DNA from: Tibeticola sediminis
GTDB lineage: Bacteria > Pseudomonadota > Gammaproteobacteria > Burkholderiales > Burkholderiaceae_C
Direction of reading: 5' to 3'
DNA: 64,000 nt
NCBI RefSeq assembly: GCF_003843835.1
Contig: NZ_RKQL01000001.1
Span: forward strand, 1-64,000
Numbering within the stretch: position 1 is the first letter of the stretch; each line of letters starts with the position of its first letter. The position numbers and the translations under genes were made by a program. Of the stretch, positions 45,364-54,063 are shown piece after piece. The notes beneath the pieces were generated by a model, which worked only from the letters and a program-made list of their open reading frames with translations, searched no databases and had not been told where the DNA came from.

Positions 45364-46224
45364 TCAGTGGGCTTCGTGGGCCTGACCGGTGTAGATCAGC
45401 GTCAGCATCATGAAGATGAAAGCCTGCAGCGTGATGATCAGGATGTGGAAGATGGCCCAAATGCTGCCCGCAATCACATGCCCGATCGACAGCAAGATGC
45501 CCGACAGCGACATCGCTGCAGCGCCGCCCATCAGTGCGATCAGCATGAAGACCAGCTCACCCGCGTACATGTTGCCAAACAGTCGCATCCCGTGCGAAAC
45601 CGTTTTGGCTGCAAATTCGATCATCTGCATCACGAAATTGACCGGCCACAGCAAGGGGTGGCTGCCGAAAGGCGCGGTGAACAGCTCGTGGACCCAGCCG
45701 CCGATACCCTTGATCTTGATGTTGTAGGCAATGCAGACGAGCAGCACCGAGACCGACAGTCCGAGCGTCGTGGAAAGGTCCGCAGTGGGGACGACGCGCA
45801 TGTAGGCATGATGTGGATCGTGCCCGGCCGCGCCGTAGATCCAAGACCAGATCATGGGAATGAAGTCGACCGGTAAAAGGTCCATGGCGTTCATCAGGAA
45901 GATCCAGACAAACACGGTCAGGGCCATGGGGGCGACGAGCTTGCGGCTCTCGGCATTGTGGATGATGCCCTTGGCCTGGCTGTCGACCATTTCGACCAGG
46001 ATTTCGACGGCCGCTTGGAAACGTCCAGGAACCCCCGAAGTGGCGGAACGGGCGGCGCGCCACAGCAGCCAGGTGCCGACGATGCCCAAGACCACCGACC
46101 AGAAAATGGAATCGAGGTTGAAGACGGAAAAGTCGATCACCCCTTGCATCGGCTTGTTTTGCCAATGGGTGAGGTGGTGGACGATGTACTCGCCCGCGGT
46201 CGGTCCGTGTTGTTCAGCAGCCAT
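45364..46224 (-). CDS. atpB: ATP synthase Fo subunit a
   Basis: Membrane channel subunit that passes protons to the c-ring, 286 residues with about five or six helices. The essential Arg lies in the helix with HGMRLFGNMYAGELVFMLIA (near residue 210); the last helix carries ITLQAFIFMMLTLIYTGQAHE. The N-terminus (HGPTAGEYIVHHLTHWQNK) is typical of betaproteobacteria. It lies 18 bp after atpI and 54 bp before atpE. Confidence 0.96.
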   Translation of the reverse strand: MAAEQHGPTAGEYIVHHLTHWQNKPMQGVIDFSVFNLDSIFWSVVLGIVGTWLLWRAARSATSGVPGRFQAAVEILVEMVDSQAKGIIHNAESRKLVAPMALTVFVWIFLMNAMDLLPVDFIPMIWSWIYGAAGHDPHHAYMRVVPTADLSTTLGLSVSVLLVCIAYNIKIKGIGGWVHELFTAPFGSHPLLWPVNFVMQMIEFAAKTVSHGMRLFGNMYAGELVFMLIALMGGAAAMSLSGILLSIGHVIAGSIWAIFHILIITLQAFIFMMLTLIYTGQAHEAH

Positions 46225-46242
46225 CGGTGTTCCTACCCGTTT

Positions 46243-46686
46243 TCAGTTTCCAAACGATGCGCGACGCCAAAGCGCCACCCAATATGCCTTCATCGTCAGC
46301 ACCAGGCCGATCAACAGCGCAGGCCAACTCAAACCTGGGACCAGGCGGGGCGCCAACATCAGCAGTGCCACCGTCAGTCCAACTTTTGCCGCTTCCCAGA
46401 CGAAGAACCGCATCGCCGACTGGGACGCACCCGAAGCCGCCTTGCCGGAGATCCCCCGAGCCAAGACGGCCGTGGGCAACACGACCGCCAAGGCGCCGTA
46501 GGCCGCCGACCCCAAAACGGCCAGTCGGCCGCTGAGGACGCCCGCCATCGCCGCAACGATGAACCCGACGATCGCCTGGACCCACACGACCCGCCAAGGC
46601 GAGAGCCGGGGAAGCCGCTCCAGCAGGGCCCGAGCTTCTTCGGCGCTCAGCGGCTTGAATTCTTCCGCCGAATCGTCACGTGTCAT
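46243..46686 (-). CDS. atpI: ATP synthase assembly protein I
   Basis: First gene of the operon; small membrane protein, 147 residues, with a soluble N-terminal segment (residues 1-32) and four hydrophobic helices. AtpI helps assemble the c-ring, and it is often poorly conserved; the assignment rests on position and topology as much as on sequence. The promoter with TATAAT lies about 95 bases upstream. Confidence 0.85.
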   Translation of the reverse strand: MTRDDSAEEFKPLSAEEARALLERLPRLSPWRVVWVQAIVGFIVAAMAGVLSGRLAVLGSAAYGALAVVLPTAVLARGISGKAASGASQSAMRFFVWEAAKVGLTVALLMLAPRLVPGLSWPALLIGLVLTMKAYWVALWRRASFGN

Positions 46687-46779
46687 CTTGTGGATCCAGA
46701 GGTTTTCCGACTGGGCTCAGGATCGAAAGCCCACCGGGACTCGCCGCCGAAGTGCTGCGTGGTGCCTGCAAAGCCCCTC

Positions 46780-46785
46780 ATTATA
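46780..46785 (-). promoter_or_regulatory. -10 box of the atp operon promoter
   Basis: Perfect TATAAT on the minus strand (in ACGTATAATGAG), about 95 bases before atpI. The -35 region is weak (TGGCGA, 16-base spacer). The transcript would carry a leader of about 85 bases, in which I see no recognisable regulator. Confidence 0.65.
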
Positions 46786-46866
46786 CGTAGAAACCCCTGA
46801 ATCGCCAGGCTTTTCGCCCGAGGCGGCCAGCTCCCGAAACCAAGGGGGCGCCTCCGCGGGGCAAAA

Positions 46867-47027
46867 GGCAACGCCGAACAAGTCCTTCGCGCGTCGCGCA
46901 TCCCGGCTGCGGGCGGTCTGCGTCGTTGCAAATCCTCGCCATAGCTGCGGCTATTGTCTCGGTTTGCGCCTCGCATCCCATCCCGCAGCCGGGCGCGCAC
47001 CATCGCGGAAACTTATTCAGCGTTGCC
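46867..47027 (-). mobile_element. MITE-A copy R6 (161 bp)
   Basis: Full element flanked by the exact direct repeat AAAA, the only flank that departs completely from YTAR. It fills the divergent region between the atp promoter and dat, and ends 10 bases before the -10 box of dat. The core (46927-46966) carries the same variant (ATTGTCTC) as R5, so the two are closely related. Confidence 0.9.
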
Positions 47028-47037
47028 AAAAGCGTTG

Positions 47038-47043
47038 GACAAT
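47038..47043 (+). promoter_or_regulatory. Likely -10 box of dat (leaderless type)
   Basis: GACAAT lies exactly 7 bases before the dat ATG with no Shine-Dalgarno sequence. MITE-A copy R6 covers the place where a -35 box would lie. Confidence 0.4.
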
Positions 47044-47050
47044 CCCGCTC

Positions 47051-47947
47051 ATGCAAGCCGAAGATTTGCCTCCTCTGCCCTGCTACCTCAACGGCGCGTA
47101 CACCGAGTTGCCCAACGCCCGAGTCAGCGTGATGGACCGCGGGTTCATTTTTGGCGACGGCGTCTACGAAGTGATCCCGGTCTATGCGGGGCGACCCTTC
47201 CTGTTCGCGCAGCACATGGATCGGCTCGAGCGTTCGCTGGCCGCCGTCCGCATGACCCCACCGCTCGACCGCGCGGGCTGGCTGGCGATCGCGCAGCAGC
47301 TGATCGAGCGCCTAGCCGTGCAGCGCGCCGAAGGCGACGTGAGCCGGCTCGACCAGTTGGTCTATCTGCAGGTCACGCGGGGCGTCGCGCTGCGTGACCA
47401 TGTCATCCCGACGGACGCAAGCCCCACGGTGTTTGCGATGACGAACGTGATGCGACCGCCCTCAAGCCTCGACCGCGCACTTGGGGTGGCCTGCGTCAGC
47501 GCCGAGGATTTCCGCTGGAAGCTGGCGCACATCAAAAGCACCAGCCTGCTCGGGTCTGTGTTGGCGCGGCAAATCAGCGCCGACGTGGGCGCTGCAGAAA
47601 CCATCATGTTCCGCGAGGGCTTCCTGAGCGAAGGCTCGGCGAGCAATGTGTGGGTGGTGCGGGGGCGCACCGTGATGGGGCCACCGCTCGACCATCTGGT
47701 GCTCGAAGGGGTGCGTTATCGCCTGATCGAATCGTTCTGCCGCCAGCTGGGCCTGGGTTTCGAGTTGCGGCGGATCGACCGAGCGGAGGTGGAAGCAGCC
47801 GATGAGTTGTTGCTGTCATCGGCCACGAAGGAGGTACTACCCGTGACGACGCTCGATGACCGCCCCGTGGGCAGCGGCAAGCCGGGGCCGGTTTATGCGG
47901 CGCTGTACGCGGCGTATCAACAAGCCAAGCAGGAGTCTTCGCAATGA
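47051..47947 (+). CDS. dat: D-amino acid aminotransferase (class IV)
   Basis: PLP-dependent fold-type IV aminotransferase, 298 residues, similar to D-alanine and branched-chain aminotransferases. The PLP lysine lies in AHIKSTSLLGSVLA (near residue 158). MDRGFIFGDGVYEVIPVY (near residue 28) is the conserved substrate-domain start, and FLSEGSASNVWVV (near residue 197) binds the phosphate. Substrate preference cannot be read; annotation as D-amino acid aminotransferase follows the conserved order dat-ybeD-lipB-lipA seen in betaproteobacteria. The stop overlaps the ybeD start by 4 bp. Confidence 0.85.
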   Translation: MQAEDLPPLPCYLNGAYTELPNARVSVMDRGFIFGDGVYEVIPVYAGRPFLFAQHMDRLERSLAAVRMTPPLDRAGWLAIAQQLIERLAVQRAEGDVSRLDQLVYLQVTRGVALRDHVIPTDASPTVFAMTNVMRPPSSLDRALGVACVSAEDFRWKLAHIKSTSLLGSVLARQISADVGAAETIMFREGFLSEGSASNVWVVRGRTVMGPPLDHLVLEGVRYRLIESFCRQLGLGFELRRIDRAEVEAADELLLSSATKEVLPVTTLDDRPVGSGKPGPVYAALYAAYQQAKQESSQ

Positions 47948-48246
47948 ACGAGCCGACGAATCCGAACGACCGCTTGGGAAAGCCGCACCAGGACTCGCTG
48001 ATCGAGTATCCGTGCCTGTTCCCAATCAAGGTCATGGGTGCGCAGGTGGAGGGCTTCGTCGAGGCCGTGGTGCATGTGGCGCGGGCTTTTGATCCGGCCT
48101 ACGACCCGCAAACCCTCGAGCAACGCCCGAGCCGCACCGGCAAATACCTCGGCCTGACCTTGCACATCCACGCGACGAGCCGCGAGCAGCTCGATGAGCT
48201 TTACCGCACGCTCTCCACGCACCCGATGGTGCAGGTGGTGCTGTGA
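47944..48246 (+). CDS. ybeD: YbeD / DUF493 family protein
   Basis: Small cytoplasmic protein of the DUF493 family, 100 residues, with an ACT-like fold in the known E. coli structure. The conserved region reads [20 protein letters not shown] and [27 protein letters not shown]. In many proteobacteria it precedes lipB, as here; its role is unknown. It overlaps both neighbours by 4 bp, so dat, ybeD and lipB form one translationally coupled unit. Confidence 0.9.
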   Translation: MNEPTNPNDRLGKPHQDSLIEYPCLFPIKVMGAQVEGFVEAVVHVARAFDPAYDPQTLEQRPSRTGKYLGLTLHIHATSREQLDELYRTLSTHPMVQVVL

Positions 48247-48941
48247 CCGAGCCGGCGGGCGCGATGCAGACGCGCTGGCTCGGCCGCGTGGACTATGGTC
48301 CGACGTTGGCGGCGATGCAGGACTACACCGCCCGGCGCGACGCACACACGCCCGACGAACTCTGGATCTGCGAGCATCCGAGCGTGTACACGCAGGGGCT
48401 GGCGGGCCGCGCGGAGCATGTGCTCGCACCCGGTGACATTCCGGTGGTGCAGACCAACCGCGGCGGACAGGTGACCTACCACGGACCGGGGCAGGTGGTG
48501 GCCTATCCGCTGATCGATCTGCGGCGCGCGGGCTATTTCGTCAAGGAATACGTCTGGCGGCTCGAAGCTGCGCTGATCGACACGCTGGCGCAGTTCGGTG
48601 TCACCGGCCACCGCGTCAGCGGCGCGCCCGGCGTCTATGTACGACTCGACGACCCGTTCTCGCATGCCGCGCTCACCGGCCCCATGCCCGCGGGCGACCC
48701 GTTCCGCGGGCTGGGCAAGATCGCGGCGCTGGGCATCAAGGTCAGCCGCAATTGCAGCTACCACGGCGTGGCGCTCAACGTGGCGATGGACCTCGAGCCC
48801 TATGCGCGCATCAACCCCTGCGGCTACGCGGGCTTGCGCACGGTGGACCTTTCTACAATCGGCGTCGCAGCGCGCTGGGACGACGTGGCCCGGCAGCTCG
48901 CGCGGGAGCTCGAGCGCCGACTCGCACCCCGCCCCCACTGA
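48243..48941 (+). CDS. lipB: Octanoyl transferase LipB
   Basis: Transfers octanoyl from acyl carrier protein to the lipoyl domains of 2-oxoacid dehydrogenases and the glycine cleavage H protein. The 232 residues start at a GTG that overlaps the ybeD stop (GTGA). Landmarks are [20 protein letters not shown] (near residue 75), the catalytic lysine in [17 protein letters not shown] (near residue 165) and the acyl-acceptor cysteine in NPCGYAGL (near residue 195). lipA follows after 19 bp. Confidence 0.95.
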   Translation: MTEPAGAMQTRWLGRVDYGPTLAAMQDYTARRDAHTPDELWICEHPSVYTQGLAGRAEHVLAPGDIPVVQTNRGGQVTYHGPGQVVAYPLIDLRRAGYFVKEYVWRLEAALIDTLAQFGVTGHRVSGAPGVYVRLDDPFSHAALTGPMPAGDPFRGLGKIAALGIKVSRNCSYHGVALNVAMDLEPYARINPCGYAGLRTVDLSTIGVAARWDDVARQLARELERRLAPRPH

Positions 48942-48960
48942 AGGCCGCGCCTGAGACGCC

Positions 48961-49974
48961 ATGACCATGAACCCCACCGAATCCCGCATCGTACACGACG
49001 CCCAGCCGCGCGAAGCCTATGACGCCAGCGCCAAGCAGAAGGCCGCGGCCAAACTCGCGCGCATTCCGGTGAAGGTGCACTCCACCGGCGAAGTGCTGCG
49101 CAAGCCCGAGTGGATCCGGGTGAAGGCGGGCAGCCCGACCACGCGTTTCTATGAGATTAAGGACATCCTGCGCGCCAACAAGCTTGTCACCGTGTGCGAG
49201 GAGGCGAGCTGCCCCAACATCGGCGAGTGCTTCGGCAAGGGCACGGCCACCTTCATGATCATGGGTGACAAGTGCACGCGCCGCTGCCCGTTCTGTGACG
49301 TAGGCCACGGCCGGCCGGACCCGCTCGACCCGGCGGAGCCGGAAAACCTGGCGCGCACGATTGCCGCGCTCAAGCTGCGCTATGTCGTCATCACCAGCGT
49401 GGACCGTGACGACCTGCGCGACGGCGGTGCCGGCCACTTCGTCGCGTGCATCCGCAAGACGCGCGAGCTCTCGCCCCAGACGCAAATCGAGGTGCTGGTG
49501 CCGGACTTCCGCGGCCGCGACGACCGCGCGCTCGAAATCCTCAAGGCCGCTCCGCCCGACGTGATGAACCACAACCTCGAGACGGTGCCGCGGCTCTACA
49601 AGGAAGCACGCCCGGGCTCGGACTATGCGTTCAGCCTGAACCTGCTCAAGAAGTTCAAGGCGCTGTTCCCGCACATCCCGACCAAGAGCGGCCTGATGGT
49701 GGGCCTGGGCGAGACGGACGAGGAAATCCTGCAGGTCATGCGCGACATGCGCGCGCATGACATCGACATGCTGACCATCGGCCAGTACCTCGCGCCCAGC
49801 GGCCACCACCTGCCGGTGCGGCGCTACGTGCACCCCGACACCTTCCGCATGTTCGAGGAACAGGCTTACGCGATGGGCTTTCGCCACGCGGCCGTGGGCG
49901 CGCTGGTGCGCAGCAGCTACCACGCCGACCAGCAGGCCGGCGGCGTGCTCGGCGAGGCCGCAGGCACCCGCTGA
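48961..49974 (+). CDS. lipA: Lipoyl synthase LipA
   Basis: Radical SAM enzyme that inserts two sulfur atoms into the octanoyl chain. The 337 residues carry both [4Fe-4S] sites: the auxiliary cluster motif [12 protein letters not shown] (CX4CX5C, near residue 80) and the radical SAM motif CTRRCPFC (near residue 106). The C-terminal RSSYHAD segment holds the serine that binds the auxiliary cluster. The family length is usual. It completes the lipoate pathway encoded with lipB. Confidence 0.96.
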   Translation: MTMNPTESRIVHDAQPREAYDASAKQKAAAKLARIPVKVHSTGEVLRKPEWIRVKAGSPTTRFYEIKDILRANKLVTVCEEASCPNIGECFGKGTATFMIMGDKCTRRCPFCDVGHGRPDPLDPAEPENLARTIAALKLRYVVITSVDRDDLRDGGAGHFVACIRKTRELSPQTQIEVLVPDFRGRDDRALEILKAAPPDVMNHNLETVPRLYKEARPGSDYAFSLNLLKKFKALFPHIPTKSGLMVGLGETDEEILQVMRDMRAHDIDMLTIGQYLAPSGHHLPVRRYVHPDTFRMFEEQAYAMGFRHAAVGALVRSSYHADQQAGGVLGEAAGTR

Positions 49975-49988
49975 GCACGGTTTTCAGG

Positions 49989-50040
49989 CTTTTTGGCCAT
50001 ATGCCGGCGTGAAATGCCGCTCCTGTGCTATTCGTTATGT
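49989..50040 (+). repeat. Repeat P copy 4
   Basis: TTTTTGGCCATATGCCGGCG is followed by GAAATGCCG and GTGCTATTCGTTATG, in the block order of the family. It lies between lipA and the end of the convergent AhpD-like gene, whose stop codon it overlaps. Confidence 0.5.
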
Positions 50041-50400
50041 AGCAGACGCTTGGGCTTCCGGCGCCGTTTTCTCCCACGCAGCCAGGGCCTCGGCCGAGTA
50101 CATCAGCGATGGGCCGCCGCCCATGTAGACGCAAACCGCGAGCATCTCTTCCAACTCGGCGCGCGTGCAGCCGAGCTGGTGCAGCGCCTTCACATGAAAG
50201 CCGATACACCCCGAGCAGCCCTTGGAAATCCCGATCGCCAGCGCGATCAGCTCCTTGTGCTTGGCGCTGAGCACGCCATCGGTCACGGCGGCGCGCGCGA
50301 GCTGGCCAAAGCCGGCCATGGCATGAGGCTGGGTTTTGCGGAACGGGGCGAGGCTTTCGTTGATGTCTTTCATCAAGGCTTTGTGGTCAAAGCTGCTCAT
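50035..50400 (-). CDS. Carboxymuconolactone decarboxylase family (AhpD-like)
   Basis: Small peroxidase-like protein, 121 residues. The redox pair lies in GCSGCIGFHVKAL (CXXC, near residue 57), with an upstream glutamate in HKELIALAIGI, the arrangement of AhpD-type alkylhydroperoxidases in this superfamily. It lacks the aromatic-acid decarboxylase features. The ATG at 50400 is preferred over one 14 codons upstream; AAGGAA lies about 10 bases before it. It is divergent from a DMT transporter with 26 bp between starts. Confidence 0.85.
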   Translation of the reverse strand: MSSFDHKALMKDINESLAPFRKTQPHAMAGFGQLARAAVTDGVLSAKHKELIALAIGISKGCSGCIGFHVKALHQLGCTRAELEEMLAVCVYMGGGPSLMYSAEALAAWEKTAPEAQASAT

Positions 50401-50426
50401 GGGCGTGGTTTCCTTCTGGTGACGAT

Positions 50427-51281
50427 GTGAGGAAGGCCGCACCGACCTTGCTGGCGCTCGGCGCCATCGGCCTGTGGGCGACGCTGGCCACGCTGGGCGT
50501 GGCGCTGGCGCACGTGCCGCCGTTTCTGCTGACGGGCAGCGCGTTGCTGGTCGGCAGTGTCGTGGCTTTGCCGCTCTCCAGACTTGACCCTCGTCAATGG
50601 CGCGTCCCCACGCGCACGCTCGCGCTGGGCGTCTACGGGCTGTTTGGCTACCACTTTTTGCTGTTCACCGCGCTGGCGCACGCGCCGCCGGTCGAGGCCA
50701 ATCTGGTGAACTACCTCTGGCCGCTGCTGATGGTGGTGCTCGCGCCGCTGTTTCTGCGCGGCGTGCGGCTGCGACTGCCGCATGTGGCCTCGGCGCTGAT
50801 CGGCTTTGCCGGCGCGGCGCTGGTGATTCTGGGCGGGCGCGGCAGCTCGGATGGTCTCACCGGCGGGCTGGCCTGGGGCTATCTGCCCGCGGCGGGCGCG
50901 GCCTTCGTGTGGGCGAGCTATTCGCTGCTGACGCAGCGCGTGCGCGCCTTCCCCACCGCTGCCATCGGCCTGTTCGCGCTGGTCTCAGGCTTGCTTTCGC
51001 TGCTGTGCCATGCGCTGCTGGAGCCGGCGGTGCACCTGAGCGCACGCGACCTCGGGCTGATCGCGCTGATGGGCCTGGGCCCGCTCGGCGCGGCGTTCTT
51101 TTTGTGGGATGCGGCCTTGAAGCGTGGCGATGCGCGGCACATCGGCATCCTGAGCTTTCTCACGCCGCTGCTGTCGACGCTGCTGCTGGTCGCGGTGCGC
51201 GGTGAGCCACCGGCACCGAGCGTGTGGCTGGCCGGCGCGCTCATCATCGGCGCAGCCGTGGTCGGCACACGCGCGCGTTGA
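50427..51281 (+). CDS. DMT-superfamily (EamA) transporter
   Basis: Inner-membrane protein, 284 residues with ten helices in two EamA repeats (about 5-135 and 150-284). The segment LVNYLWPLLMVVLAPLFL resembles the aromatic amino acid exporter YddG branch, but the substrate is not certain. The start is the GTG at 50427; an out-of-frame ATG overlaps it. It converges with ptsI, with the stop codons adjacent (51281/51282). Confidence 0.82.
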   Translation: MRKAAPTLLALGAIGLWATLATLGVALAHVPPFLLTGSALLVGSVVALPLSRLDPRQWRVPTRTLALGVYGLFGYHFLLFTALAHAPPVEANLVNYLWPLLMVVLAPLFLRGVRLRLPHVASALIGFAGAALVILGGRGSSDGLTGGLAWGYLPAAGAAFVWASYSLLTQRVRAFPTAAIGLFALVSGLLSLLCHALLEPAVHLSARDLGLIALMGLGPLGAAFFLWDAALKRGDARHIGILSFLTPLLSTLLLVAVRGEPPAPSVWLAGALIIGAAVVGTRAR

Positions 51282-53042
51282 TCAGGCCGACGCAGCCAGC
51301 ATGGCCGCGGGCTCGTCGTCCGCAATCACGGCGAGCGCCCAGTCGCGCAGCCGCGCGGCGTCGGCGCGCAAGACCTCTTGCTTGACCGCGAGGATTTGCG
51401 CCGGGTGCATCGAAAAGCTACGCAGCCCCAGCCCCAGCAGCAAGCGCGTGAGCGCCGGGTCGCCCGCCATCTCGCCGCAGAGGCTCACCGGCTTGCCATG
51501 GCGCGTGCCCGCGTCGAGCGTGGCCGCAATCAGCCGCAGCACGGCCGGATGCAGCGGGTCGTAGAGATGGGCGACGGTTTCGTCGGCACGGTCGATGGCC
51601 AGCGTGTACTGGATCAGGTCGTTGGTGCCGATGGAGAGGAAGTCGAAGCCTTGCGCAAAGCGGTCGACGATCAAGGCTGCCGCGGGTACTTCGATCATCG
51701 CGCCCACACGCACCCAGCCGTGGGGCGTGCCCGCGCGTTCGAGCTGCGCGCGCGCCTGGGCGAGCAAGACCTGGGTCTGCCGTATTTCCCCGAGGTGCGC
51801 GAGCATGGGAATCAATAGGTTCACCGGCCCGTGGGCTGCTGCGCGCAGGATGGCGCGCAGCTGGGTGAGGAACATGGCCGGCTCCGACAGGCTCCAGCGA
51901 ATCGCGCGCAGCCCCAGCGCCGGGTTGAGGTGCGCCTCATCGTGCCGCACTTCGTCGAACGGCTTGTCCGCGCCAACGTCGACGGTGCGAATGGTCACCG
52001 GCAGGCCTTGCATGCCTTCGACGGCGGCGCGGTAGGCCTGGTACTGCTCCTCCTCATCGGGCAGCACGCCGTGGCGGCCCATGAACAGGAACTCCGAGCG
52101 AAACAGCCCGACGCCGACCGCGCCCACCTTGAGCGCCGCGCGCGTGTCGTCGGGCATTTCGATGTTGGCCAGCAGCTCGATGCGCTGCCCGTCGCGGGTG
52201 ACCGCCGGTGTGTGGCGCAAGCGCGAGAGCCGCTCGCGCTCCAGTGCACCCTGGCGCTGCTTGAAGCCGTACTCCGCGAGGATGATGGGCGAGGGGTCGA
52301 CGATGACGATGCCGGCCTCGCCATCGACGATGATCCAGTCGTCCTGCCGCACGAGCTGGCTGGCCGTGCGCGCGCCCACCACGGCGGGAATGTCCATGCT
52401 GCGCGCGACGATCGCGGTGTGGCTGGTCTTGCCGCCCACATCGGTCACGAAGCCAGCAAACACGCTTTTCTTGAACTGCAGCATGTCGGCCGGCGACAGA
52501 TCATGCGCCACCAGCACCAGCGGCACGTCGTGCCTGTCGTCGAGCAGCAGTTCGCCCTCCCGATGGGCGCGCGCTGGCTGCGGTGCGGCCACCGGCGAGG
52601 CCGCCCCGGTCATGTGCCGCAACACGCGCTCGACGACCTGCTCCAGATCGGCCTTGCGCTCGCGCAGGTAGGCGTCCTCCATTTCATCGAACTGGCGCGC
52701 CAGCACTTCGTACTGCGTGGTGAGCGCCCACTCCGCGTTGTAGAGCCGCTCGCGGATCCAGCGCTTGACGCCAGTGGTCAGTTCCTCGTCCTGCAGCAGC
52801 ATCAGATGCACGTCGAGCAGCGCCGCGAGTTCATGCGGCGCATCCTTGGGCAGGTCTTTCTGCAGCCGCTGCAGTTCCTCCACCACCGAGTTGCGCGCCA
52901 CGCGCAGGCGCGCGATCTCGGCCTCGACCTGGTCGGCCTCGATGAAATAGTGCGCCACGTCGAGCCGGCTCGACGCCACCAGCACCGCGCGGCCGATGGC
53001 CACGCCGCGCGCAACGGCCAGGCCGTGGATGCTGAAGGTCAT
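51282..53042 (-). CDS. ptsI: PTS enzyme I
   Basis: Phosphoenolpyruvate-protein phosphotransferase, 586 residues. It phosphorylates itself with PEP and passes the group to HPr. The phosphohistidine lies in VGGKTSHTAIVARSM (near residue 200). The PEP-binding barrel has RSEFLFMGR (near residue 305) and the active-site cysteine in SLCGEMAGDP (near residue 510). The ATG at 53042 begins MTFSIHGLAVARGVAIG; the longer frame would overlap ptsH. It is the last gene of an EIIA-HPr-EI unit. Confidence 0.95.
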   Translation of the reverse strand: MTFSIHGLAVARGVAIGRAVLVASSRLDVAHYFIEADQVEAEIARLRVARNSVVEELQRLQKDLPKDAPHELAALLDVHLMLLQDEELTTGVKRWIRERLYNAEWALTTQYEVLARQFDEMEDAYLRERKADLEQVVERVLRHMTGAASPVAAPQPARAHREGELLLDDRHDVPLVLVAHDLSPADMLQFKKSVFAGFVTDVGGKTSHTAIVARSMDIPAVVGARTASQLVRQDDWIIVDGEAGIVIVDPSPIILAEYGFKQRQGALERERLSRLRHTPAVTRDGQRIELLANIEMPDDTRAALKVGAVGVGLFRSEFLFMGRHGVLPDEEEQYQAYRAAVEGMQGLPVTIRTVDVGADKPFDEVRHDEAHLNPALGLRAIRWSLSEPAMFLTQLRAILRAAAHGPVNLLIPMLAHLGEIRQTQVLLAQARAQLERAGTPHGWVRVGAMIEVPAAALIVDRFAQGFDFLSIGTNDLIQYTLAIDRADETVAHLYDPLHPAVLRLIAATLDAGTRHGKPVSLCGEMAGDPALTRLLLGLGLRSFSMHPAQILAVKQEVLRADAARLRDWALAVIADDEPAAMLAASA

Positions 53043-53091
53043 GCGCCGCTCCAGCCGTACGGGCGGGCGCGGCGGGGTGCGCGCAAGCGGC

Positions 53092-53364
53092 TCACTCGCC
53101 CTCCCCGAACTTGTCGTCGATGAGCGCGACGAGGGCATCCATGGCCTCTTGCTCACGCTCGCCCGAGGTTTCGATCGTCACATCGGTGCCGATACCCGCG
53201 GCGAGCATCATCACGCCCATGATGCTTTTGGCATTGACGCGGCGCTCGCCGCGGCTCATCCAGACCTCGCAGGGGAAGCTGCCCGCGAGCTTGGTGAGCT
53301 TGGCCGACGCGCGCGCGTGCAAGCCGAGCTTATTGCTGATGGTTACGGTCCGGGTCACGGTCAT
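53092..53364 (-). CDS. ptsH: HPr phosphocarrier protein
   Basis: Phosphocarrier between enzyme I and the EIIA protein, 90 residues. The catalytic His is residue 16 in GLHARASAKL. Ser47 in AKSIMGVMML is the site used by HPr kinase in bacteria that have it. It overlaps the upstream EIIA gene by 35 bp and lies 49 bp before ptsI. Confidence 0.95.
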   Translation of the reverse strand: MTVTRTVTISNKLGLHARASAKLTKLAGSFPCEVWMSRGERRVNAKSIMGVMMLAAGIGTDVTIETSGEREQEAMDALVALIDDKFGEGE

Positions 53365-53800
53365 GGTGTCTCCTCACCTGGTTCTGCGGTGCTGCGGCGG
53401 CCACCCGCATCACCCCTTGCGTGCCGCCCAGCAAAGCCCGCGACGCCAGCGCCTCGAGCGGCTCGCGCACATAGCTCAAGGCGCGCAGCAGCATGGGCAC
53501 GTTGACGCCCGCAATCAGCGCCGCCTCGCGCGGCTCTTCGGCCAGCGATTCGACCAAACGCTGGGCCACATTGCAGGGCGTCGCCCCGAACAAGTCGCTC
53601 AGCACCAACACGCCCTGCACCGCCTCGGGCGCCCAGGCCGCGCAGAGTTCGCGTGCGGCGGCCAGCGTCGCCTCAGGCGCAACGTCGGGCTGCACGTCGA
53701 GTGCGGCCACGCGGTCCGCCGCGTCGGGAAACACATGCACCGCGCAATCGCGCAAGGCGCTGGCCAGCGGAGCATGGGCAATGAGCAGCACGCGGTTCAT
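53330..53800 (-). CDS. PTS mannose-type EIIA component
   Basis: EIIA protein of the mannose/fructose (ManX) class, 156 residues. The phospho-accepting His is at residue 9 (LLIAHAPLASAL); VLVLSDLFGATPCNVAQ (near residue 66) is the family's conserved loop. No EIIB, EIIC or EIID gene accompanies it, so the trio probably works as a regulatory phosphorelay, not as a sugar transporter. The C-terminal 20 residues are polar and partly overlap ptsH. Confidence 0.88.
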   Translation of the reverse strand: MNRVLLIAHAPLASALRDCAVHVFPDAADRVAALDVQPDVAPEATLAAARELCAAWAPEAVQGVLVLSDLFGATPCNVAQRLVESLAEEPREAALIAGVNVPMLLRALSYVREPLEALASRALLGGTQGVMRVAAAAPQNQVRRHHDRDPDRNHQQ

Positions 53801-53813
53801 GGCGTGGAATTAT

Positions 53814-53884
53814 GGCAACGCTGAACAAGTCCCTCGCGCGCCGCGCATACCGGCAGCGGGCGGTCTGCTTCGTTGCAAAGGCTC
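53814..53884 (-). repeat. Truncated MITE-A copy R8
   Basis: The left 65-71 bp of a reverse-oriented copy: GGCAACGCTGAACAAGTCCC to GGTCTGCTTCGTTGCAAA. It stops at the edge of the core, and a short hairpin (GGCTCG / CGAGCC) and then element B follow. It lies 13 bp upstream of the EIIA start codon. Confidence 0.8.
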
Positions 53885-53904
53885 GACCAAGCCACCGAGC
53901 CTCA

Positions 53905-54063
53905 GAGGCTGAGAGGTAATTGGGCGTGCCGGAAGGGGCGCCCCAAAACGCGCCCGAGTAGGCGCAAAGCACAGCCGTAGCTCGGGCTACGGCGCGCATT
54001 TGCAACGCCCTCTGGCGTGTTTTGGGGCGTCAAAGCGGGCATGACCAATTCCCTCTCAGCCTC
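53905..54063. mobile_element. Element B (159 bp), MITE-like
   Basis: Terminal inverted repeats GAGGCTGAGAGGTAATTGG and GAGGCTGAGAGGGAATTGG (reverse complement of the right end), with direct repeat TCA on both sides. The right TCA is the stop codon (TGA on the minus strand) of the lipoprotein gene. Next to each end lies a GGGGCGCCCCAAAACGCGCC-like block. The exact centre (53964-54003) is a 40-bp core with the same geometry as in MITE-A. No protein is encoded. Confidence 0.87.
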
